DNA of 64,000 nt from Gammaproteobacteria bacterium. GTDB taxonomy: Bacteria; Pseudomonadota; Gammaproteobacteria; Pseudomonadales; Azotimanducaceae. The notes under the pieces were generated by a model, which was not told the DNA's origin, ran no database searches, and worked only from the letters and a program-made list of their open reading frames with translations. The stretch spans positions 1 to 64,000 of the forward strand of contig JAPOYV010000094.1 of NCBI GenBank assembly GCA_026706385.1, written 5' to 3'. The position numbers were made by a program, and so were the translations under genes. This document shows positions 24,772 through 34,023 of this stretch, one piece after another; the stretch's first letter is position 1; each line of letters starts with the position of its first letter.

Positions 24772-25905
24772 ATGAAGGTCACCAACGTCCAGCACCACAT
24801 CGTCCATCCGGACAGTGGCAAGAACCTCTGTTTCGTGCGCATCGACACCGACGAAGGTCTTCATGGCTGGGGCGAGTGCTATACGCAGGCCGACCGGGAT
24901 CTGCAGATCACCGCGCACATCGATGCGCTTTCACGCTACCTCGTCGGCCGCGACCCGGGCCGGATTCGCCAACTGACCCAAGGCGCATACGACGATTTCG
25001 CCGCGCGTCGGGGCGGCATGGACTACTACTGCGCCATCAGCGGCATCGAGCAGGCGCTCTGGGACATCGTCGGCAAGGCGGCCGGGATGCCCGTCCACCG
25101 CCTCCTCGGCGGGGCTTGCCGCGACGCGATTCGCGTCTACGCCAACGGATGGTCGGGCGGTGCCCGGTCGCCGGCGGAACTCGGCGAGAAGGCGAAGGCG
25201 ATGGTCGAGCGCGGCTTCACCGCCATGAAGTTCGACCCCGTACCGGGGCCGTGGCGGACCTTCGTCGACAAGACCGTGGAGCGCCGGGCCATCGACAACG
25301 TCTTCGCCGTGCGCGAGGCCGTCGGCGACGACGTGGTCATACTTGTCGAGATGCACCGTCGCCTCGCGCCGATGCACGCGGTGCGGATCGTCCGGGCCAT
25401 CGAGGATGCCGCGCCGTTCTGGTTCGAAGAACCGGTGCTCGCCGAGAACGTGCCGGCGCTCGCCCGCGCCAAGCGCGACATCCCCATTCCCGTGGTCACG
25501 GGCGAGGCGCTGTACACCAAGTTCGACTTTCGCGAAGTGTTCGAAAGCGCGGCCGCCGACATCATCAACCCGGACGTCTGCAACGTCGGCGGGATCCTCG
25601 AACTCAAGGAGATCGCCGCTATGGCCGAGGCGTACTTCGTCGCCGTCTCGCCGCACAACTACAACAGCACGACCGTCGGCCTCGCGGCGACCTTGCAGGC
25701 GTCCGCGGTGATGCCGAACTTCCTGATCACCGAGTACTTTGTCAATTTCGAGGCGCTTGGCGAGGAGATCGCGCGCGAGCCTTGGCAGGTGCGCGACGGG
25801 ATGATCGAACTGACCGATACGCCGGGCCTCGGCATCGACCTCGACGAGGCGGCGCTCGCACGTTTCCCGTACAAGGCATTTCCGCGGCGACGGCTGGGGG
25901 ACTGA
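24772..25905 (+). CDS. Mandelate racemase/muconate lactonizing (enolase superfamily) enzyme, dehydratase-like
   Basis: Enolase-superfamily enzyme of 377 residues, probably an acid-sugar dehydratase of the galactonate dehydratase type. The capping domain (residues about 1-120) is followed by the barrel, with VEMHRR (metal ligand E and a catalytic histidine), WFEEPV (second ligand), TGEALYTKF (third ligand) and SPHNYNSTTVG (catalytic histidine). Those residues are the ones used in DgoD-like dehydratases, which remove water from aldonates to give 2-keto-3-deoxy acids. The exact substrate cannot be read. ATG 24772 starts 20 bases after the small protein gene. Confidence 0.86.
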   Translation: MKVTNVQHHIVHPDSGKNLCFVRIDTDEGLHGWGECYTQADRDLQITAHIDALSRYLVGRDPGRIRQLTQGAYDDFAARRGGMDYYCAISGIEQALWDIVGKAAGMPVHRLLGGACRDAIRVYANGWSGGARSPAELGEKAKAMVERGFTAMKFDPVPGPWRTFVDKTVERRAIDNVFAVREAVGDDVVILVEMHRRLAPMHAVRIVRAIEDAAPFWFEEPVLAENVPALARAKRDIPIPVVTGEALYTKFDFREVFESAAADIINPDVCNVGGILELKEIAAMAEAYFVAVSPHNYNSTTVGLAATLQASAVMPNFLITEYFVNFEALGEEIAREPWQVRDGMIELTDTPGLGIDLDEAALARFPYKAFPRRRLGD

Positions 25906-25913
25906 CCGGAGGT

Positions 25914-25989
<76 letters not shown>

Positions 25990-26012
25990 ACGTGTCTCCA
26001 GGAGAGACAGCC

Positions 26013-26041
26013 ATACTAAGGTCGCCTCGCGTGCACATCAA
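26013..26041 (-). promoter_or_regulatory. Sigma-70 promoter for tRNA-Ala
   Basis: On the minus strand, TTGATG (26041-26036) and TAGTAT (26018-26013) are separated by exactly 17 bases. The -10 box ends 24 bases before the mature 5' end of tRNA-Ala. Confidence 0.65.
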
Positions 26042-26117
26042 GTCGGCGCACGTGTCGTTGCGGGTGTTGCGAACGGCGTAGTTAAATCGAACGGATTTGG
26101 CCTCACAGGCAAGACGG

Positions 26118-26957
26118 ATGACGAGTCCGATGCGCCCGCTATTTCGGATCGCCTTGGCACTTTTCGCGACGGGGTTGGTTTGCGCCTGCGTGACCAGTCC
26201 GACCGGTCGGACGCAACTGCTCATCGTGCCGCCGGAGCTCGCAATCGTCGAGTCCGCCCGCGCGTACGCGGACACGGTTCGGGAACTCGGCGAGGACGAC
26301 AAGCTCCTCGACGATCCGGTCCTGGCGGAGCGCGTCCAAGCGGTTGCGGGCCGAGTCGTTGCCGCGGCGGTGACAAGATACCCGCACACGGCCGATTGGC
26401 GGTGGAGTGTGGCCCTGATCGACGAGCCGACGGTGGTCAATGCATGGTGCATGGCCGGCGGGCGCATGGCGATCTACAGCGGCTTGGTGGAGCGGCTGGC
26501 GCTGTCCGATGACGAACTCGCCCACATCATGGGCCACGAGATCGCCCACGCCGTCGCCAACCACACGGCGGAACGGATGTCCGTGGCGTTGTTGACCCAG
26601 GCCGGATTGATCGCCGCCGCGAGGGCGGTGGACGAAGACAGCGGCGAAGTGCTCACGGCGGCGGCCGTGGCAGCGAAGTTATCGGTGACCCTGCCGAACA
26701 GCCGCGTGTCGGAGGCGGAAGCCGACCAGATGGGCATCGAATTCGCCATCCGGGCCGGCTACGAGCCGTATGCCGCCGTGTCGCTTTGGCAGAAGATGGA
26801 GGCCGAGGGAGGCGGCCGGGTACCGCAGTTCCTGAGTTCGCACCCGTCGCCCGCCAATCGGCGCGAAGCTCTGTCGGCCCTGGCCGGCGACTTGGGTCAC
26901 CTGCGCCCCGAGACGCGGCCGACAACCCATGCCGTCGACGTCATCTCCGGGGGGTGA
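26118..26957 (+). CDS. M48-family metalloprotease, probable lipoprotein
   Basis: Zinc metallopeptidase of the M48 (Oma1/BepA/LoiP) group that acts in envelope protein quality control. The leader FRIALALFATGLVCAC resembles a lipobox, with C24 as the likely lipidated residue. The active site is H140-E-I-A-H144, with the third ligand in VSEAEADQMG; FLSSHPSPANR is the conserved C-terminal loop. Length is 279 residues, close to LoiP/YcaL-type single-domain members and without the TPRs of BepA. ATG 26118 is preferred over the upstream TTG 26097 because it gives a normal leader. No clear ribosome site. Confidence 0.87.
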   Translation: MTSPMRPLFRIALALFATGLVCACVTSPTGRTQLLIVPPELAIVESARAYADTVRELGEDDKLLDDPVLAERVQAVAGRVVAAAVTRYPHTADWRWSVALIDEPTVVNAWCMAGGRMAIYSGLVERLALSDDELAHIMGHEIAHAVANHTAERMSVALLTQAGLIAAARAVDEDSGEVLTAAAVAAKLSVTLPNSRVSEAEADQMGIEFAIRAGYEPYAAVSLWQKMEAEGGGRVPQFLSSHPSPANRREALSALAGDLGHLRPETRPTTHAVDVISGG

Positions 26958-26987
26958 GATCAGTAGCCCGCGGGGCGCTGGGAACTG

Positions 26988-28466
26988 CTAGGGGAGCTCC
27001 CTGTAGCTCCGCTCCAGACGCTTCGCCTCCTTCTTGCTGACGCCGCCGAGCGCGTCGATGGCGCTGCGCAGCCGCGACCGGACGAGGTCGCGGCCGAGAT
27101 AGGCAAGCGAGTCGAAGAGCGGCAAGGTCACTGCGCGCCCCGAAACCGCGATGAACAGCGGGCTCAGGAAATCGCGCATCTTGATGCCCATGGCATCGGC
27201 CAACGACTTGATGGCCGTGTAGAGGTCGTCGCGTTGCCAATGGTCCAAGGTCTCGAGCCGACGCACGGCATGGTCGAGGATCCGCCTGCACTCCTCGGTG
27301 CTAAGCGTCTTGTGTTCGAAGTCGGCTTCTGTGAGCGCTGTCCTTTCCCCGAGCAAATAGTCGACCTGCGGCAGGATGTCGATGAGACGCTCGGTGCGGG
27401 TCTGCACCAAGGGCGCAATCGACGCCAGGTTGTCCCGGTTCAACGCCCAGTCGGCGACGCGATCCATGAACTTCTCCAGGGTCAGCGCGCGGATGTACTG
27501 CCCGTTCATCCAGTCGAGCTTGGCGAGGTCGAAGACCGGACCGCCTGTCGACACCCGGCCTAGGTCGAAGGCGGCCGTCATCTCGTCGACGGTGAACAGT
27601 TCGCGCTCGTCGGGCATGGAATAGCCCATCAAGCCGAGATAGTTCAACAAGGCTTCGGGGAGATACCCGGAGCGGCGGTAGTAGTTGAGCCCGGTCGGGT
27701 TCTTGCGCTTGGACAGTTTGCTGGTGTCCGGGTTGCGCAACAGCGGCAGGTGGTAGTGCAACGGCATCGGCCAGCCGAAGGCGTCGTAGAGCAGTTGGTG
27801 CTTCGGGAACGAACTGATCCATTCCTCGCCGCGCAGGACATGGCTGATCTGCATGAGGTGGTCGTCGACGACCACCGCCAAGTGGTACGTCGGGAACCCA
27901 TCCGACTTCACCAGCACCTGGCTGTCGACCTGGCGCCACGGGATCGCGATCTCGCCGCGCAGACCGTCCTCGAAGCGGCAATCGCCGTCCTCCGGAACGC
28001 GCAGTCGCACGACGTTCGGTTCGCCAACCTCGACGCGCGCCGCGACCTCGTCGGGGTCGAGTCCTAGGCAGTGGCCGTCGTAGCGCGGTGTTTCGCGGCG
28101 CGCCTGCTGTCCGCGGCGCAGCTCGTCGAGGCGGTCCTGGGTGCAGAAGCAGCGGAAAGCGGCACCCGACTCCAGCAGGCGATCGGCGTGGCTGCGATAG
28201 ATCGCGAGCCGCTCGCTCTGGCGGTAGGGTCCGAAGTCGCCGCCGATGTCGGGGCCTTCGTCCCAGTCGAGGCCTGCCCAGCGCAAGGCGTCGTAGATGG
28301 CCTGCTCCGATGCCGCCGTGCTACGGGCCTGGTCCGTGTCTTCGATGCGCAGGATGAACCGACCACCCTGGCTTTTCGCGAAGACGCGGTTGAAAAGGGC
28401 CATGTAGGCGGTGCCGACATGGGGGTCGCCGGTGGGGCTCGGAGCAACGCGGGTTCGGACAGTCAT
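26988..28466 (-). CDS. gltX: Glutamyl-tRNA synthetase
   Basis: Class I aminoacyl-tRNA synthetase that attaches glutamate to tRNA-Glu. The 492-residue protein carries the HIGH-equivalent HVGT at 16-19 (PSPTGDPHVGTAY) and the KMSKS-equivalent KLSKR. A zinc-site pattern CFC...Y...C lies in the first third (RCFCTQDRLDEL...RYDGHC), and the alpha-helical anticodon-binding C-terminal domain is complete. ATG 28466 is the natural start. It is separated from the dnaE2 stop by 132 bases containing two hairpins, so it likely has its own promoter. Gln-tRNA specificity cannot be judged, as no gatCAB is in the window. Confidence 0.95.
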   Translation of the reverse strand: MTVRTRVAPSPTGDPHVGTAYMALFNRVFAKSQGGRFILRIEDTDQARSTAASEQAIYDALRWAGLDWDEGPDIGGDFGPYRQSERLAIYRSHADRLLESGAAFRCFCTQDRLDELRRGQQARRETPRYDGHCLGLDPDEVAARVEVGEPNVVRLRVPEDGDCRFEDGLRGEIAIPWRQVDSQVLVKSDGFPTYHLAVVVDDHLMQISHVLRGEEWISSFPKHQLLYDAFGWPMPLHYHLPLLRNPDTSKLSKRKNPTGLNYYRRSGYLPEALLNYLGLMGYSMPDERELFTVDEMTAAFDLGRVSTGGPVFDLAKLDWMNGQYIRALTLEKFMDRVADWALNRDNLASIAPLVQTRTERLIDILPQVDYLLGERTALTEADFEHKTLSTEECRRILDHAVRRLETLDHWQRDDLYTAIKSLADAMGIKMRDFLSPLFIAVSGRAVTLPLFDSLAYLGRDLVRSRLRSAIDALGGVSKKEAKRLERSYRELP

Positions 28467-28550
28467 CGAGCCTGGCGCTCCGAACCGAAGAGCCCCGTCG
28501 TTCGCGGTCGGGCGTTTCGCATCGGGGTTACGTTAGCACACCGGACTTCT

Positions 28551-28590
28551 ATCCCCTGCTCTGCCGGGGGATGCGGACCTACTTGTCCGC
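28551..28590. terminator. Tandem hairpins after dnaE2
   Basis: GCGGAC/GTCCGC (28573-28590, 6-base loop) and ATCCCC/GGGGAT (28551-28572) follow one another within 50 bases after the dnaE2 stop, read on the minus strand. No T-tract follows. They may end dnaE2 transcription before gltX. Confidence 0.4.
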
Positions 28591-28598
28591 GCGCACCG

Positions 28599-31500
28599 TC
28601 AATGGAAGTTTCGCGCAGCGAACTTCGGCGCCTCAGGGGCCCCGTCGTTGGCGAGTTCGCGGAGCTTGTGGCTCAAGTCCCGCGCGTGCCCCGCGATCAC
28701 GTGAATCACGGCGCCCTCGCGTTCCACCACGCCCTTGATGGCGATGAGCTGGCTTTGCAGCAGCACGGCGCGGAAGCGCTCGAGGATCGACTTCCAGATG
28801 ATCACGTTGCTGTTGCCTGTCTCGTCCTCCAAGGTCATGAACACGACCCCGGAAGGTCCGCTCGGGCGTTGACGGCAGGTGACGATGCCGGCGATCTGAA
28901 TGAAGTTGCCTTGCACATAGCCTTCGAGGTCCCGAGCCGTGCGGCAATTCCTGAACTCCGGTTCGTTGCGCAGGAGGGCCAGGGGATGGGGGCCGAGGGA
29001 GAGACCGAGGTAGCGGTAGTCCGCCAGCATCTCCTTGGCCATGCCCGGTCCGTCAAGGGCGACCGCCGTGTGATAGGGCGCGGTCTCGCGCTGGATCGGC
29101 AGCGGGCGATCGACGCCGGCGGCATCCCAATGCGCCTGGTAGCGATGACCGGACAGCGTCTTCAAGGCGCCAGCACGCGCGAGGCAGGTGAGCGCGCGGT
29201 CGTCGAGGGCGGCCCGTGCGGTCAGGTCGTCGATGTCGACGTACGGCTGCGCCTCTTCGACCCGGCGTCCGGCCTCTTCGTGCAGACCCTTGACGCGCCG
29301 AAGTCCGATCCGTAGCGCCGGTTGAGGACGGCGATAGTCCGGAACCGGTTCCAGCGGTGTCTCCAGGCGGTGGTCCCAGCCGCTCACCTGGACGTCTGCG
29401 GGGCGCACGTCGATCCCGTGGGCGGCGGCGTCCTTGACCAACTGCGCGGGGCTGTAGAACCCCATCGGCAGGCTGTTCAGGATGCCGCAGTAGAAAGCCG
29501 CCGGTTCATGGCGCTTCAGCCACGCGGAGATGTAGACCAGGAGCGCGAAACTGGCGGAATGGGATTCCGGGAAGCCGTATTCGCCGAAGCCCTTGATCTG
29601 CTCGAACACCCGCTCGGCGAAGTCCCGGTCGTGGCCGCGTTCCAGCATGCCATCGATCAGCTTGCGCTCGAAGGGCTCGAGCCCCCCGTGCCGCTTCCAC
29701 GCCGCCATGGCACGCCGGAGCGAATCTGCTTCTCCCGCCGAGAATCCCGCAGCCACCATCGCGAGTTCGATGACCTGCTCCTGGAAGATCGGTATGCCGA
29801 GGGTGCGTTCGAGGACCTGGCGCACCGCATCGCTGGGATAGGTCACCGCCTCCTCGCCTTTGCGGCGGCGAAGGTAGGGATGCACCATGTTCCCCTGGAT
29901 CGGGCCCGGACGGACGATCGCCACCTCGATCACCAGGTCGTAGTAGTTGGCGGGCTTGAGGCGCGGCAGCATGGACATCTGCGCCCGGGACTCCACCTGG
30001 AAGACGCCCACGCTGTCGGCCTTCTGCAGCATGGCGTAGGTCTCCGGATCCTCCGGCGGAATCTCGCTCATGGTCGACGGGCGGCCATGGTGCTCCGCCA
30101 CCAACGCGAGTGCCTTGCGGATCGCCGTCAGCATGCCGAGGCCGAGGACGTCCACCTTCAGGAGCCCAAGCGCCTCGAGATCGTCCTTGTCCCACTGGAT
30201 GACGGTGCGTTCGTCCATCGCGGCGTTCTCGATCGGCACCAGTTCGGCAAGTGGGCCAGCGGAGATGACGAAACCACCGACATGCTGCGAAAGATGACGA
30301 GGAAAACCCAGTATCTCGTTGACTAAAAAGATGAACTGACGGACAAGGTGACCGTTGGGATCGATTCCCGCCGCGCGGAACCGCTTCTCGATCTCGGAAC
30401 GGTTGTCCCACCAGGACATGGACTTCGCGAGGAGATCCACGAAGTCGACATCGAAGCCGAGCGCCTTGCCGACGTCGCGGATGGCGCTGCGCGGGCGATA
30501 CGTGATGAGCGTCGCAGCAAGCGCCGCCCGGTCCCGGCCATAGCGCCGGTAGATGTACTGGATCACCTCCTCGCGCCGCTCGTGCTCGAAGTCGACGTCG
30601 ATGTCCGGCGGCTCGTTGCGCTCCTTCGACACGAAACGCTCGAACAGGAGGTGCATCCGCGCGGGGTCCACCTCGGTGATACCGAGGCAATAGCACACCG
30701 CCGAATTGGCGGCAGAGCCGCGCCCCTGACAGAGAATGCTGTTCTCTCGGGCAAACCGGACGATGTCGTGGACGGTGAGGAAGAAGTACTCGTAGCGCAG
30801 ATCCGCGATGAGCTTCAGTTCCCTCTCGACGAGTTCCGTCACCTCGTCGGGCGGCCCGGATGGCCAGCGGGCAAGCGCTCCGGCCTCGGTGAGTTGGCGC
30901 AGGTGGGCCGCCGGTGTCAGTCCCGGCGGCACCAGTTCTTTGGGGTATTCGTAGCGCAGTTCGTCCAGGCGAAACGTACAGCGGTCGGCCAGCTCGCAGG
31001 TTTCCGCGAGCATCTCCCGGGGGTAGATCGCCTTCAGCGCATCGAGCGGCTTCAGGTGGCGGTCGCGGTTCTGGTCGATCCTTCGGCCGAGATTGTGAAC
31101 CGGACACTTCAGACGGACGGCGGTCAACACGTCCTGCAGCGGTTTGCGCGCGGACGTGTGCATGACGGCACCGTTGCTGGCGATCACCGGCAAGTCGAGG
31201 TGCATCGAAAGATCGAGGATCCGGGTGGTCTTCAGGATGTCGTCGCATTCTGAGAACAGTTCAAGGCAAAGCCAAAGATTCGGCAGCAACGAACTGATTT
31301 CTTGACCTTTTCTCAGGTTGACGACCATCGGCTCCCGACTGGGGATCCAGATGGCGAGGCAATCCTCAACGCGATTCAAGTCGGAGGTGTTGAGCGCGTA
31401 CTCGCCCTTGGTCGCCCGTCGGCGTGCCACCGTGATGAGCGTCGATAGTTGTCCGTAGGCGGACCGGTCCGGGGCAAGCACCACAAGGTGGATTGGCTCT

Positions 31501-31730
31501 CCCCCTTCCTCGTCCCCTATGAGGAATTCCGAACCTACGATGAGCTTGATGTCGCGCTCGCGCGCCTCCTGGTGCGCCCGCACGACGCCGGCCACCGAGC
31601 ACTCGTCGGTGATCGCGATGGCGCGGTAGCCGAGTTCGCTCGCCGTGCGCACCAGTTCCTCTGGATGCGACGCCCCGCGCAGAAAAGTGAAGTTCGAGAT
31701 CGCGTGCAGTTCGGCAAAGTCCATGCTCAT
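28599..31730 (-). CDS. dnaE2: Error-prone DNA polymerase DnaE2 (ImuC)
   Basis: C-family DNA polymerase of the mutasome, which carries out translesion synthesis with ImuA and ImuB under SOS control. At 1043 residues it has the DnaE2 length. An N-terminal PHP domain (HAISNFTFLRGASHPEEL) comes first. The palm has PDIDVDFEHERREEV and KVDVLGLGMLTAI, which hold the catalytic aspartates. Further on lie the fingers, the helix-hairpin-helix region and a C-terminal OB fold (FIQIAGIVTCRQRPSGPSGV). ATG 31730 and ATG 31724 (MSM) are both possible. It is transcribed away from imuA-imuB across a LexA-like box, whereas the usual cassette runs imuA-imuB-dnaE2 on one strand. Confidence 0.94.
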   Translation of the reverse strand: MSMDFAELHAISNFTFLRGASHPEELVRTASELGYRAIAITDECSVAGVVRAHQEARERDIKLIVGSEFLIGDEEGGEPIHLVVLAPDRSAYGQLSTLITVARRRATKGEYALNTSDLNRVEDCLAIWIPSREPMVVNLRKGQEISSLLPNLWLCLELFSECDDILKTTRILDLSMHLDLPVIASNGAVMHTSARKPLQDVLTAVRLKCPVHNLGRRIDQNRDRHLKPLDALKAIYPREMLAETCELADRCTFRLDELRYEYPKELVPPGLTPAAHLRQLTEAGALARWPSGPPDEVTELVERELKLIADLRYEYFFLTVHDIVRFARENSILCQGRGSAANSAVCYCLGITEVDPARMHLLFERFVSKERNEPPDIDVDFEHERREEVIQYIYRRYGRDRAALAATLITYRPRSAIRDVGKALGFDVDFVDLLAKSMSWWDNRSEIEKRFRAAGIDPNGHLVRQFIFLVNEILGFPRHLSQHVGGFVISAGPLAELVPIENAAMDERTVIQWDKDDLEALGLLKVDVLGLGMLTAIRKALALVAEHHGRPSTMSEIPPEDPETYAMLQKADSVGVFQVESRAQMSMLPRLKPANYYDLVIEVAIVRPGPIQGNMVHPYLRRRKGEEAVTYPSDAVRQVLERTLGIPIFQEQVIELAMVAAGFSAGEADSLRRAMAAWKRHGGLEPFERKLIDGMLERGHDRDFAERVFEQIKGFGEYGFPESHSASFALLVYISAWLKRHEPAAFYCGILNSLPMGFYSPAQLVKDAAAHGIDVRPADVQVSGWDHRLETPLEPVPDYRRPQPALRIGLRRVKGLHEEAGRRVEEAQPYVDIDDLTARAALDDRALTCLARAGALKTLSGHRYQAHWDAAGVDRPLPIQRETAPYHTAVALDGPGMAKEMLADYRYLGLSLGPHPLALLRNEPEFRNCRTARDLEGYVQGNFIQIAGIVTCRQRPSGPSGVVFMTLEDETGNSNVIIWKSILERFRAVLLQSQLIAIKGVVEREGAVIHVIAGHARDLSHKLRELANDGAPEAPKFAARNFH

Positions 31731-31748
31731 GCAATTGACGCTTGATTA

Positions 31749-31764
31749 CTGTATATACATCCAT
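31749..31764. promoter_or_regulatory. LexA (SOS) box between dnaE2 and imuA
   Basis: TACTG is followed by TATATACATC and then CATGTA. This matches the enterobacterial CTG-N10-CAG consensus except for CAT in place of CAG. The site is centred in the 81-base gap between the divergent dnaE2 and imuA starts and could control both. Confidence 0.7.
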
Positions 31765-31811
31765 GTAATCTGCACTACCCCCGATAGAAAAACAAGCGCT
31801 TGCGTAGAGTT

Positions 31812-32540
31812 ATGTCCGTTAACACCGCACTCGAAGCGCCATGGCAGTCAGGCATCGACGGGCTTTGGCGCGCTCGGGAACTTCCCAGGCACCAGGCAGC
31901 CGACGCGGGCATCAGTACCGGTTTCCCAGCATTGGACGATGCCCTCGTCGACCACGGCTGGCCGCCGGGCGGTCTCGTGGAACTGCTCTCGGAGGACTAC
32001 GGCATCGGCGAACTTCGCCTGCTGAGCCCGGCCTTGGCAACGTTGTCGAGCACCGACGACCGCTGCATCGCCTGGGTCAATCCGCCCCATCTCCCCTACG
32101 CACCTGCCCTGCAGGCGGTGGGCATCGATCCCGCACGCGTCCTCCTGGTCAACGCGAACGACCACGCCGAGGCGCTTTGGGCGCTCGAGCAGACCTGCAA
32201 ATCCGGTGCGTGCTGCGCCGTGCTCGGCTGGCTTCCCGAACCCAAGCAGCGGTTCACCGAGATTCGTCGCCTGCAGTTCGCGGCCAAGCAAGGTCGCACG
32301 TGGGCGAACCTGTTTCGACCGATCGGCGCATCCGGTGAGGCGTCCGCCGCGGAATTGCGGCTGAGTCTTGGATACTTGTCCGAAGACCGGCTCAACGTCG
32401 ACATCGTCAAGCGTCGCGGCGGCTGGCCCCTGAGGGGGATCGAATTGCCCTTGAGCGTCGGGCCAACACAGCGCCGTCAACGCTTGAGCGAAGCGCTTGG
32501 GCGATGGCGGCGCAAGCGCTTCTCAGCGCCCCCCGGCTGA
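31812..32540 (+). CDS. imuA: Mutasome protein ImuA (SulA/RecA-like)
   Basis: ImuA is a RecA-related accessory factor of the ImuA-ImuB-DnaE2 mutasome. The 242-residue protein shows the family's order: ISTGFPALDDALVDHGWPPGGLVELLSE, a loop GIGELRLL in place of a full Walker A, IAWVNPPHLPYAPALQAVGID, and LQFAAKQGRTWANLFRP. ATP binding is therefore uncertain. ATG 31812 has no strong ribosome site; TTG 31800 is an unlikely alternative. It lies just after the LexA-like box, and imuB follows 10 bases after its stop. Confidence 0.9.
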   Translation: MSVNTALEAPWQSGIDGLWRARELPRHQAADAGISTGFPALDDALVDHGWPPGGLVELLSEDYGIGELRLLSPALATLSSTDDRCIAWVNPPHLPYAPALQAVGIDPARVLLVNANDHAEALWALEQTCKSGACCAVLGWLPEPKQRFTEIRRLQFAAKQGRTWANLFRPIGASGEASAAELRLSLGYLSEDRLNVDIVKRRGGWPLRGIELPLSVGPTQRRQRLSEALGRWRRKRFSAPPG

Positions 32541-32550
32541 CAGGTGCGCC

Positions 32551-33963
32551 TTGTACTGGCTCGCGGCACATTTCCCGATGCTGGGCTTCGAGGTCCAGCG
32601 TAGCGACGAAGACGCGGACCGCCCCGTCGTCTTGATCCACGACAATCGCGTCTGCCAAGCCGACGAGCGTGCCCTGCAAGCCGGCATCGCCCTCGGCAGC
32701 ACCTTGGCCACCGCGCACAGCATCGCGCCGAAACTGGTGCACTTCCCATACGACACCGAACTGCAGGCCAAGCAGCTCGAAGTCCTTGCCCAGGCGACCT
32801 ATCGCTTCAGCTCCGAAGTCAGCCTGACACCCCCCGACGCCTTGCTGATCGAGAGCAGCAGAAGCCTGCGCCTCTTCGGCGGCCGCGAAGCCCTCCGAAG
32901 AGCGGTTTCACAACTCTATGCACGACTCGGACACGCACACCGCTTGGCGACCGCAGCCACTCCGATGGCCGCGCTGATCCTTTCCCGGGCCGGCTTGGGC
33001 GACCATCCCGGCGAGGCGATGGTGAACGTACGCGCCGCCCCGCTCGCGGCCATGGATCTCTCCGAGAAGGAACTCGAGCGGCTGGCCAACATGGGCATGA
33101 CCAAGGTAGGACAACTACTGGACCTGCCGATGGGCGAACTCGGCAAGCGCTTCAATGTCGAGCTCGTGGACGCACTCGACCGCCTGACCGGCCGTCGCGC
33201 CGATCCGCGAGAGACCATCGCGCCCGCGGAGCGCTTCCACTCGCGTCTGCACCTCTTAGAGCCCATTCGCGGCAAGGATCCCCTACTCTTCCCGATGCGC
33301 CGTCTCGCCGACGAACTCTCGCGCTGGCTGAAGGCCCGTTGCCTGGGCACACGGACCCTGATCTGGTCCTACGCGCCATTTGCCGATCAAGCCGTCACCC
33401 TCGACGTGCGCTTCGCGCAACCACGTACGGACGCCAAGTCGTTTCTGAGCCTCACCCAGCTTCAACTCGACCGCGCCGAACTGCCCGAAGAGGTCATGAC
33501 CGTGTCGCTGCAGGCTGGGCAGATCACGCCGCTCACACCGGCTTCACAAGACCTGCTCGCGCTCGCCGACGACCGCGGCAATACCTCGCAATCCGAACTC
33601 GTGGACCGTCTGGCCGCGAAGCTCGGCACCGGGGCGATCGCGGGACTCGGCATAGCGGACGACCATCGGCCCGAACTCGCCTGGCGTTGGCAGGCGCCTA
33701 GCGAACGTCGACGCACCGAGGCTCCCCCCGAATCTGCCACCGAGGCCAACCGACCGCTGTGGCTCCTCGATCCGCCACGTCCCGTCAACGTCAAGCGCTT
33801 CAGGCTCCTCGACGGCCCGGAGCGGATCGACGTCGGCTGGTGGGAAGACGATGCTCGCGCCCTTGAACGGGACTACTTCGTGGCGGTGGCCCAGTCCGGC
33901 ACGCGCTGTTGGCTGTACCGCGACCGGGAGCGGCGATGGTATCTGCACGGGTATTTTTCGTAG
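32551..33963 (+). CDS. imuB: Mutasome protein ImuB, catalytically inactive Y-family polymerase
   Basis: ImuB is a Y-family polymerase homologue that lacks catalytic acidic residues and serves as the hub linking ImuA, DnaE2 and the beta clamp. Recognisable parts are YWLAAHFPMLGFEV at the start, ALQAGIALGSTLATAHSIAP, LLIESSRSLRLFGGREAL, the HhH region (LANMGMTKVGQLLDLPMGELGKRF) and the little-finger domain. The C-terminal tail (WWEDDARALERDYFVAVAQSG) is typical. TTG 32551, with AGGTG upstream, gives the family N-terminus and 471 residues; the open frame extends to 32497 inside imuA. As expected for ImuB, the palm aspartates of Pol IV are missing. Confidence 0.9.
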   Translation: MYWLAAHFPMLGFEVQRSDEDADRPVVLIHDNRVCQADERALQAGIALGSTLATAHSIAPKLVHFPYDTELQAKQLEVLAQATYRFSSEVSLTPPDALLIESSRSLRLFGGREALRRAVSQLYARLGHAHRLATAATPMAALILSRAGLGDHPGEAMVNVRAAPLAAMDLSEKELERLANMGMTKVGQLLDLPMGELGKRFNVELVDALDRLTGRRADPRETIAPAERFHSRLHLLEPIRGKDPLLFPMRRLADELSRWLKARCLGTRTLIWSYAPFADQAVTLDVRFAQPRTDAKSFLSLTQLQLDRAELPEEVMTVSLQAGQITPLTPASQDLLALADDRGNTSQSELVDRLAAKLGTGAIAGLGIADDHRPELAWRWQAPSERRRTEAPPESATEANRPLWLLDPPRPVNVKRFRLLDGPERIDVGWWEDDARALERDYFVAVAQSGTRCWLYRDRERRWYLHGYFS

Positions 33964-33990
33964 ATCGGCAGGTGCAGTCCTTGTAATATG

Positions 33991-34019
33991 TTTTCCTTGT
34001 TTACCTGAAGTAAGGAAAA
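33991..34019. promoter_or_regulatory. Inverted repeat operator in front of the toxin-antitoxin pair
   Basis: TTTTCCTT (33991-33998) and AAGGAAAA (34012-34019) are perfect inverted arms 13 bases apart. The right arm contains the antitoxin's AAGGA ribosome site, and a TAATAT -10-like sequence (33984-33989) precedes the left arm. The position suits autorepression by an AbrB-type antitoxin. Confidence 0.5.
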
Positions 34020-34023
34020 ACTG

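Noticed and set aside
29322..30326. 334-codon plus-strand frame inside dnaE2
   Set aside because: It is fully antisense to the conserved polymerase domains, with His/Arg/Val bias and no start signal.
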